Assembly (NCBI RefSeq): GCF_019175285.1
Contig: NC_056529.1
Coordinates: 14,258,533 to 14,322,532 of the forward strand
Direction of reading: 5' to 3'
Length of the DNA: 64,000 nt
Source: Sceloporus undulatus
Taxonomy: Eukaryota; Chordata; Lepidosauria; Squamata; Phrynosomatidae
In this document: piece by piece, positions 34,801 to 46,100 of the stretch
Numbering within the stretch: the first letter of the stretch is position 1
How the letters are laid out: each line of letters begins with the position of its first letter
Position numbers and translations under genes: made by a program
The notes under the pieces: model-generated
Databases searched by the model: none
The model's input: only the letters and a program-made list of their open reading frames with translations
Told to the model about the DNA's origin: nothing

Positions 34801-37800
34801 TCAAAGCAAAAAATATAAACAAATAATTTAATGGAAGTTGTGTTAAGCTAGGGCTTTTACTTGCAAGTATGCGGAACTTTCTATTACGATTAATTCTTTA
34901 CTAAAATGTATAATAGACCAAAATGATGCACAATCAAATACAAGGAAAAAAACAGAATTATAATCCAATTATAAAAGCAGAGCAGTTAAAACACATCAAC
35001 AGAATTCAAGAAGCAAAGAAACAAAAAGGAACTACTTATTCAAACATATTCTCAGTAAACTGACTAGTCAATTGAAGGGCCAAGAACCTGCCTGAATGAG
35101 AGCATCTTAATCTGTGAGCATAAGGTCATCAAAGGTGAAGGTAAGATAGCCCATCTTGCTATGAAGTTTCAGAATCTGGGAACAGCCACTAAAAAGCTCC
35201 TCTGTCACGTTCCTGCCAACTATGCCTCCAGTGACAAAAGAACAGATGAAAGGCCACTCCTGAAGGTCTCACAACCTGGACACACTTATATGGGAGAATG
35301 TAATCTCTCAAAATACTTGATCCCAAGTCACATGAGGCTTCACAGTTTATAACCAGCACTTTGAATTGTGTCAATCCGATCAGCCAACAGTCAAGCGGTT
35401 GCAAGGCAGCTATTTGCTTCCTATTACTGATGCAGTCAGTAGTCCAGCAGTAGAATTTTGGACAGGATGCGGTTTCTGGACACTATGCAAAGGCACACAG
35501 AGACCATTATAGAAGTCCAAATCAGACATAGTAAGCATATGCATAATCATACCCAGATCAGACATTTGCAGCAATAGGTGTTTCATTGCGCAAATGCACT
35601 CCTGACCACCCTGGAAATCTGGATATCCAGATTCAGGAGGACATCCAAAATGTAACCTCCACTTTCCAAGGCAAGCGTAACCCCTTACAAAACAGGCTGA
35701 ATTCCATTCCTAATTTCCTTTTTTTTACTAAGAGCACCTCTCTGCATATGGGTATTCCCTAACACCAGCTTCTGAAATCATCCTTACAAGAAGCAATGGA
35801 ATGTAAAACAGATGCCTCCAGATTCTATCACAGTAAGGTGGTCCAGAAAGGTCCCATGTTCAACAGTTTCAATAGCTGCACAGCTGTTCAACAGAATGAA
35901 CAGAGACACACTCCTCCATGCAGATCCTGGCACAGGCTGTCCACCACTGCAATAAGAACCATCTGTCCCATAACCAGGCTTGAATCCAGACTGAATTGGA
36001 TCTAAATAGTCCACCTCATCCAAGATATTTGAGTTAAGTTAGAGTTGTTGGCTTCAGCTATTTCAACAACTGGAGACACAGGGGGTGTTTCCTCCGATGA
36101 CATCACCTACAAGTCTCTAGTCCCTGCCTATTGGAGTGAGAGGAGGAAACCAACCCAATTGAGGATCCTTCCCCTCCATTGCTGGAAAAGAGCAGATCAA
36201 ATACTACAATTGTTGAAGCCAATAGCGATTGTACAGTGATATAAACACTATAACATGCAAATTATATATTTAGTACTCATTTTACCTTGTAATATTGGGT
36301 GTTTTGTTCCTTCTAAGCTCTCCATGTGTACAACTGTTCCCTCTTACCTCACCTGCCTACTTGGAAAACCATTTAAATTAATATGATTAACAGTCATACC
36401 AACCTGGCGTTGGAAGAAGGCCACCCAATGGTCTTTCACCCAACAAAGCTGGCTTAGTTGAAGATGCAGCAGGTTGGCCTAATGCAGGATTCCGACCAGG
36501 GGTTGGCAGAAGAGGTGGCGGTTTGCTTAGAGTCTGGGGAAGAGTGCTTGTACTTGGCCTGACACTTGGTGCATACACAGCATCTTCAGATGAGGCAGCT
36601 AAAGCATTTGTTTCTGCAACAAAGCCTGGAGAATCAAGAGTCATCAAGTGACACACACCAATTAGTGAACAGCCAATTTATTCACAGCAAAGACTAGTTT
36701 TGCTGCTCACTTATGGGAACAACACATTCTCTTTAGCTGTACTATTCTTTAATGCAAGCAAATGTTTAAGATCTTTTGAGGATGGCTTGATTTAGTTTTA
36801 CAGAAGTTGTAGGATTTATTTAAAGTAGTAGGCGTTTAGACTTTCCAGTTTGCAGAATACAGAATCAAGAGTGTGGGGGCTGGAGTTGTTTTTGTGAGTG
36901 TCAAGATTTTATTTAATTTGATTTTAATTATACAAGAAATGGGTTTTGCTATGTGAAATGTGACTGCAACAAGAAGACAGGCAGTGAGCAAGGGAAATGT
37001 ATTCTCGGGGCATTTAGACGCAGTGTTTTTTTACCACCCTAGAGTTGGAATTAGAACAGAGTATTTCTTGCTATACTATCATGTGACAATTTCCCCCCTT
37101 AGAGCCACTCCTGTACAGGAGGGGGAAAAAACCTCTTCTCCTTATTTCCTTCAGCCTGCCCCTTCAGTATTAAAAGTAACTTTTGTTGTTGTTGTTGTGT
37201 GCAAGTAGTTTCCAACCCTAAGATGAACCTATTATGGATTTTCTTGGCAAGATTTGGTCAGAGGAGGTTTGTCATTGCCTTCCTTGGAGGATGAGAGGGT
37301 CATAGCAAAGCTGGGAATCAAACACTGGCCCCAAGAGTCACAGTCCAACACTCTCAGTAAGTATCAAAATCCATCCCATACAATAGGGACTGATAGCAAC
37401 CCCCCTCCCTATGTGAATGGAACTTAAAGAGTTTAAAAAACAGCAACAACATTATTCTTTCAAGAATTACAGAAAGGACTTCTGGATAAAAAGGTGGCTG
37501 TGCGCACTGACAGCACAAAGAACATACTAGTGTTTGGTTCCAGTTTAACCATCGCCATCACCATCATATACCCAGATAAGACCTACTGTCAATAATTACC
37601 CACTGCTACCATTTTATAAAAAAGTACATGGAATCTTTTGTCTAAAAAGAGATACGTTAAGCTAATTTTAAGAAGGTCTGCATTAATATGGTGGGCCAAG
37701 GTTATGTTTCACATTCTGTATCTTATCATTTTTAAATACATATAGATCGTGCTCAAGGGTCATTTTTGAAATAGTGGAATTTATAGGGATATTCTTAAGG

Positions 37801-40094
37801 AACAGGAGGGGAAATCATGAATACCTTCAAGCTTATTTCTCCTGGTCTTCAGGTAGTCACTTATTGAATTCAATTCTTCCAGATATAAATGTTTTCCCTC
37901 ACTTAAAAGAAAGAAGAGATGTCTAATGGCTAGAGGCACATGGTAACTCTCATAAAGCTCCCGCTTTAGGTAGTCATCCGCCAGATCAGCTGCTTTGTGA
38001 GAAATCTCTGTACGTTCCTGTTCTTCACGCTCAGCAATAATTTTCTCAAACTCTTTAGCTATGAGAGCCAATGCATCCTCCATGGGCATATTACGATGTA
38101 CTATGGAGAAGAGAGATACCTTGCTTTTTAAAATGTTACTTTAAGACAAAACCAAACAGAAAAGTGCAGTGTTTTTGTACCATTCAAATGCTAACGTTAA
38201 AAGCCAACTTCTGATTCAACATTACTAAGTTCCAGCTTTTAACTGAAATGTTATATGTTCAGGACTCCACACAAAATGTTTGGTTCTAGTAGATGTAATG
38301 TGTGCTTTTGAAAAGATCTCATTTGGTAGTTCATTTAAAATAAATAAATTTCATGGTTGGAATTATTTTATGCAACTGTTCTTGAAACGAGGAACAATAT
38401 TATTATTTGTAAATGTAAACTGTAAATTATAAATTGTGATTTCTATTGCTGAAGTTGTAATATTTTTAATCTAACAAAGACAGTAGTCTAATGGGTTTTT
38501 CCATATTTTCAGACAGAAAGAGGACATTAAGCCTAAAAAAGGCTTTTGGCAAAGAAGTGTTGTACAGTGTATGGGATTTTGTTTAATTAACTCAAGTGGT
38601 ATTGTTTTTATTTGTCCAGCACCTTCAGCAGTATTTCGAAGGGGTTTCAGTTAAATGTGTATCTTTCAGTTAGACGTATTCTAACATGTGATATATTTTA
38701 ATATTGTGTGTGTTGAAGAAAAGTTCTAGAAAGCATTTTTCTGCGTGGGGACTGCTTCTGAATGAAGCTAAACTTACTTTTGATAGACTGATGAAGCATG
38801 ATTACGGTGCAAGAGGAAAGTGCTACATTAGATGGCTCAACAAGAACACAAAATGGGGAACCATCGTTTTTAACTTCTTGGAGGGCACGTGTAAGACCTG
38901 ATTCAGATGTAAGGTATATCATTTCCACCACAAGGCCATGATCCTGCAACCGATGGCCTATGGCTGTTGAGTATTCCCTTGAAGGAAAAAAAGAAGAAGT
39001 AGGTTATTTTACAATTAATTCCTAAAAATAAGAAGTTAGCGCCAGTGTTCTAATTCTGTGAAGACTCAAGAATACAAGCTAGTTATGTTGATAGTGTCTT
39101 TGGAATTCACCCAACCCACTTGATATGGCAAGAATGAATGGGTGTGATTTTGAGGATTGTTAAGACTTAAACAGTCATTGCTACAAATCAGAGCCTTGTA
39201 TTAAATGAAGACTGTCTCAAATGGAGCTATGTATTCCACAGTTGGGTTAAAAGCTATCACTGAAAGTTAACAATCTCTGGTAACAGATGGGCCTGAACAG
39301 ACAGGCCAAAATAAAGCTGCTTTGGGTCACTTTGGAGGTATGCTTTTTAAATGATTCATGTGTCCTAAGAGGCTAGAAGCTGCACCAAAGCCACACTCCA
39401 GTCCTAAGGATTGGAGCACAGCTTTGGCGCAGCTTCTGGCCTCTTAGGATGCATGCATCATTTAAACAGTATACCTCAAAAGTGACCCGAAGCAGCTTTA
39501 TTTTGGCCTGTCTGTTCAGGCCCCTATGATACTTTTTTAAAAACTACCCTGTAAAATACCAACACATTGATAGTTGGTTACAGACTATCTCCCCCCCCCC
39601 TATTTTTTGGGGGGGGCAGGTCTGGGCTTTCATATAGGAAATGAGCACACAATACCAAGCAGAATGGTGAAGTCCTTGATTGTGTGAAGGATGTATATAT
39701 AAGCAAAACTCCATGAAATTCTTGATTGGACTAGACTGGTTTAGTCTCACAAATATGAAAACCAAGCTCCATTTTCATATAGTTAGTTGAACAAGAACAG
39801 AGAACAGTTCTTGAACAGCTTCCATTTGAACAACACCTGCAAGGGTGTCTCATGTTTGTACTACTAAGAAATTGCTTGACATCAATAAATATGTGGCAAT
39901 TTATGACAAAACACTTAAAGTGTGGATTGCTACATGCCTACAAGTTTAGCAACAGGTGATCAATGGGACTATAACTCACAAAGAGTAATCAAATATAAAT
40001 TGGCTTTATTTAATAAGATCTTAAATGCATTTGATTTTTGTTAAAATAAATAAGAATTACACAAGGTAAATAAGTAAATGATCACTAGATCATG

Positions 40095-40138
<44 letters not shown>

Positions 40139-43100
40139 ATGTCACCTTTTATAATGATTATTATGATGAAATCAGGTCAGTATAGAATTAAGTCTCCTTT
40201 CTGGGTCATTCTATGTTAACAAAAGACATGAACTGGTTTTGAGAGGTTTTACTTTTATCTCCATGACAAAATGTAAAGCCATGTGAACAAGAACACAAAC
40301 GTTTATCCAGTTAGGTGACACACGATGTCCACTATTTACGTCAAGAAAGTGATGCAATGTGATTAACTATGAATGCCCTGATCTTCATAACCATTCTGAA
40401 CAAATGTTGTTTGACTTATCTAGACCTTCAGTGATTTTTAAAAAAGGATTATTGCAATAGCCAATCCTGCATCTGAGATAATAAAAATCTGTGTCCATAA
40501 AATGCAATGGTTTACTTATGCTGAAACTAGTGATAGAATATAAGAATGCTTTAAAAACACCTATTAAAACTCACTTGCCTCTGAAAGTACAAGCAGTTGA
40601 GTTTAACATTTTATTAGGTTTGAACAAGGATTTTAGTGTGAAGGATGTTGGGATAACTCTTTGGGAATAAACTTGAAAGAAAGATGGCCAAGTGGCCACA
40701 TCTCTGAAGACTGCAAGGAGTTTAGTGTGAAGCTAAATGATGAAGACTTCCAATATGTTCAGCTGTAAATGGACTCCCAAGTACAGCATGCAAATGTCAA
40801 GATTAAATGGATGAAGGGAAGAAATGTATCTAATACCGCTATCTCCTAGTGGACAGGAAACAGAAGAGGTTGTGGAAATATTTTACTAGAAATACCTAAT
40901 ACAGACTCCATATGTAATTTTAGAGCTGAAATATCTAAGGAAAGTTAGAAAGTTGCAGGCCATGCTTAAAATCACTATTAGGTAGACTCACTGTGCTGCA
41001 CATGAATAAGCTGCTTAAATTGTTTTGATTACCCATTAAGTGAAAACTTTTATCAAACCTCAATACAGATAGCAACTATTTACATATTTTCAAGTGTGCT
41101 CGAACATTATTTGGAGAATCAGAAAATAGCTTTCAGGGGATGGTTTGAGGATATATACCAAGAAGTTGAGGATAATGTTAATAACGTAACAGACTAAAAA
41201 ACCAGGGAAGAGGACAAAGTGAGAAAAGTTTGACTGAAATATTGTTTGAACTCCCACACTTTTGTTATTTAACAAATACTGAGCCATCATATTTGTCATG
41301 AACTACTGGACATCTTTATACTAGAAAACACTGAAGAATCCTCGTATTAGAAAACGTGGAAGAAAAGCAAAATGATGCGTTGAGGTAAAAGCAATTAAAG
41401 ATACTAACAAGAAGCTTTGTTTATGTGGTTGGAGACAGTTATTTTGTTTAAGAGAGAACAGAAGAAAAAACCATCTAAACAGAAACACTGGATGCTTAAT
41501 ATGAAATGGTAAAGACAGTGATTGTAATAAGGTCCCTGAAATTCAAAGTCAACTTTTGTGGATATAGAGTATTTGAAGAGACCTCATCAATGAAGTCATC
41601 ATCGAATCCACTTCCAGTTCTCCCCTCCACCTTTTTATATAAATATCATAACCACTATAATTTTAGATTACATTTACTATATTGGCTTCATTTGGTAATA
41701 ACACAATTCAACCTTCATATACAGTCTGCCCACACCATACATGCGCTTGCCATCTGCAAACTTCAGCTCACACGGACGGCAAGCCCCAGTGAACAAAATG
41801 GTGCATGGGAGCATGCCGCAATAGGAATCCATAGGATTCCAGCATATGCGGTTTATCCATGAACGGGGGAAGGGGTCCAGAATGGATCCCCACATATAGG
41901 AAGGGTCCACTGTAAAATAAAGGATGTTAGAATATCAAATACTTTAAAAATTCAATAACTGTACTGAATTATGATGACCTTCAAATTATGTTTACACAAT
42001 CAAGAAAAAATAACATTGTAAAGGAAATCTTTCAAAACACCATCAAAATCATAGATTGTCATAGTAGACACTTCTAATATGCAAGAACAGCAAATCTTAA
42101 TTACTTTTGTGCATATCAGATTAATTTACACCAGCAGGCAAATTATGTAGGAAATTTGTTTTACCAAGAACTGCCTAGTTGATTAGAAAAGTTTGGTATT
42201 ACTGTGATTAGATTTTTACAAAAATGCTTTCAAACAGACCTCTTTGTTAAATCTGATCACAAAATTCAGAATTATAGCGAATAGTTGCAACCCTGCAAAA
42301 AGTACATGAATCAAGCATGGAACATGTGGGGGTCTGTTCCAGAGCTCCCCCCCATGAGTTCCAAATCTTGCGCATATTCAAGCCCATGGGCTTGAATGGG
42401 GTGTGTGCATGTGGGGTATGTGACACAGGCATGTGCCCCACTGGTTAATGGCAGTTGCCCTTCTGAGGATTTTCATGTCCGCGGACTTGGAAGGGTGACT
42501 GTACTTAGGTCCGAAACACACTGCAGAAATAATCCAGTTTGAGATTACTTTAATTGCCCTGCCTCAGTGCTAGGGAATCATGAGAACTGTAGTTTATTGT
42601 AGCACCAGAGCTCTCTGACAAAGAAGGCTAAATGTCTCACAAAACCACAGCTCCCAGAATTCCCTAGCACTAAGATGGGAAAGTTAAAGCGGTCTCAAAC
42701 TGGATTATCTCTGCAGTGTGTTTTGGACCTAAATCATGTATTGGTATCCAAATTATCTTTCATAGTGACAGACCCTCATTTTTAAACGCAGCCCCACTCA
42801 TATGTGAAATAGTTGGGTGGCACTACAGTTTAAAAGTTTCACAAGAGTGTAAGGTAGATACCCAATCCTCAGCCAAGTTACTTTTGCCTCTGTTGTCTGT
42901 CCCTCCCTGTTTTCTGCCTTACAGAAAGAAGCCTGGCTGGGAGAAAATAGGAGGAGGGGAGTTCACCATGTCTTTTAAATATCACTCTCTCCTTGCTTTG
43001 AGGCAAACCCATATGCAAAGACACAAGCAAGGCATGCCTATAATGTGGGCAAATGAATGTATAATATGTGTCACAGATTTGCATCACTTCAGGAAAACCT

Positions 43101-46100
43101 TTGACAAGGAAATTGAACTGATTAGCTGCATTGTTAAACATGAAAACAAACATTAAGATGTTAGTTCAAATCTCGTTGGGGTCTGTTTAGGTATTTCTTG
43201 GGGGGGAGAGGACTTACGCTTGATCTTTGCTGAAGGAAACAATGACACAGTCCGAAGGTCTATCCTTGTCATATTCCTTCTCTATCTGCTGGTAAAACTG
43301 CAGGTACAGCTTCTCCCGACGAATATCCTTAGAACAGTCATCATCTAAGATAATAACAAATACACATACACTGCAAAAGTGCTGCCAGCAAAGCATAGAT
43401 GAAACTTAAAACACTTCTCATGCACTTTGAAAAGACGCAGCAAGTTCAGAGTAAGTAAGAAAACGAATGTTGATAGCTTCCAAATAATTTGTTAGGATTT
43501 GGAAATATATTCTGGACACTTTATCAGCAAAGGTAATGTGAGACTGATAATAAGAATTGGAATTTGGAAGGCCTGAAGAGCCTTATAAGACATGTTAACA
43601 ATTGAAAGTAGAACCCAAATTATGCCAATATTTGGCATGCCTGCAATTGTATGATCACAAGGCAACAGAGGAACCATCTTACCTTTCTGAGAATAATGAT
43701 ATCTCTCATAGTTATCTTCATTCCCTGCTGATGAATGATACTGCTGCCCAAAGAGTTCTTCAAAGCTAAGCATGTCACAAACACAAAAGAAAATCAGACA
43801 GAATAAAAACAAATTCCTGCCATTTACGAGAAACTCTCTATCATGCATCTTACCTGAGAGGTATCTTAGTGTCTTGTTATTATTCTCACTAAACTAAACT
43901 GCATGTCAGCTCAAGTAATGCTAATATCAGGCTCATCCTAAATTGTTGACTGTATTGTTGAGAAAAGTTTGGCTCTATATTTAAAGCTGGATTGATTAAT
44001 GCATGGGTATAAAATAAAATAAATGATAAGTAATCTTTGCTGTTGTGTGCTTTCAAGTCATTTCTGACTTATGCTGACCCTAAGAAGAACCTGTCATGGG
44101 GTTTTCTTGGCAATATTTGCTCAGGGGAGAGGGCTTGCCATTGCCATTGCCTTCCTCTAAGGCTGAGAGAGTGTGATTTGCCTAACTTAGGCCCCATACA
44201 GACAGACCAAAATAAAGCTGCTTCAGGTCACTTTGGAGGTATGCTGTTTAAATGATGCATGCATCCTAAGAGTCAGGAAGCTGCGCTCCAGTTGTTAGGC
44301 CTGGGACATGGTCTTGCCGCGGCTTCCAGACTCTTAGAACGCATGTATCATTTAAACAGCATACTTCCAAAGTGACCCGAAGCAGCTTTATTCTGGACTG
44401 TCTGTATGGGGCCTTATTTAACTTATGTAACTTACAGTATGATTAAATATTCAGAGTGTGCATACATATACAGTTGCTATTGTTTCTTCCTTGTTTACTT
44501 CAATTTGTTTAAGATACTTCAACTCTTGCTTCTCGTTTTCATTCACTTTGTACACTATTCTGCAAAGTTTAAGCTGAATGTTCATTAGACATATTTGTGT
44601 TGCTCTATGCCTTCAAGTGATTCTAACTTGAGGCGTTTTCTTGGCATGATTTCTTCAGAGAAGGAAGGGTGAGAATGTGTGACTCGCCCAATGTTATCCA
44701 ATGGGATTTCTATGGCTGGGTGCAGTTTCAAATTGAGATCTCCCACAGTCCTAGACCAACACTCAAACTATAGTGGATCCTTATAAATGTAGTAGATGAT
44801 AAGTAACATTTGGGAAGATAAAAGGCTGCTTCATAAGTCAGTCCAGCTAGCTCAATATAATCTACACTGATAACAACTTTCTTGCTTCTCAAGTGGAGAT
44901 CTTTCATTTTACCTCCTACTTTGTTTTTGAAATCAGAGATGCTAGAGATTGAACATAGGATCTTCTGCATTGAATGGTATGTGCTCTTTTACTGATCTAT
45001 GGCCTTTCTAATTTAGAGTTAATTCTAATGTGTACTAACAGACTAACAAACTGTGTCTTGTTTATTTAGTACTGGGCATCACACACGGAAGCAGCAGCTT
45101 CGAAGGAATCAGTGTTAACCTTTAGTAACAAGAATCATATGGACTGCTTTGGGGAGAGAAAGGTTATGCCCAAAATGGCCTTGAAGTTATCAGCTACTTT
45201 CCACAACAAAGAACAAATCAGAACATTCAGTTCATCATTGCTTATCCTGGAAATATGGAACTGTTATAATGAAAAGTAAGTATAGAGAAAACACTTCTTA
45301 CCTGTTTGCATCTTCATAGTCCTTTGAATAACCATCTGGGGGAGAGTATGAGGTCTTCTGAAAAGGTTTATAGGGATTTATACTAGAAGCAAAAAATGAT
45401 ATGTAAGTATTTTCAGAAGAGTCTTTTGATTCTACTATTGCTATCCAATCAAGTTGTTTAATTGGGTTTTTTCTCTTTGTCCTTTTTTTTCCAAGTGCAT
45501 ATTACTGTACTTTGAGTGTTCATGTTAAAAATTAATTTAAATAAATAAATAAAAATATTTAAACTTCTTGACTGGATCAGCAACTCAAAATAAGACAAAT
45601 GCAGATTACTACATTATAAGCATAGAGGTAGTAAATATTAATTGCATTAAAATTAAATAATTATTATTGAGGATTAAAAGACTAAATATCCCAAGAACTC
45701 TTATCCATCCTGTCACTATCAGAGATGTCACTGTTCAGTCAACAAAGCCATTAATCTATCAAAACCTTGTTAAAATGAGATATTCCACAGCTCTATAATT
45801 TCAGTGTGCTAAAAATTACAACACTGCACATCTAGATATTACTGTGCAAAGTGCTGCATGGCCATCACTTAAAAGCTAGGGAAAAACTATAGCAAATTAT
45901 CCAATGTCTTTGCATGACTATGCATGTATTTGTTCCACAACTCATAGCTGTTAAATCTGGATTCATATGCTCTAGCAATTCTTATGCTCTATTCAAAGAT
46001 AAGTTAGAGAACAGAACTGGCTGATTTCAGATGACAAATACAAGATATAAGAACTGGAGAAAAGACTAATTCTCTTCCTTTTGTTCAAGACAGATGGAGA

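Noticed and set aside
36387-36656. 89-residue minus-strand frame as a stand-alone protein
   Set aside because: It is exon 8 of the NCOA5-like gene with intron sequence at both ends.
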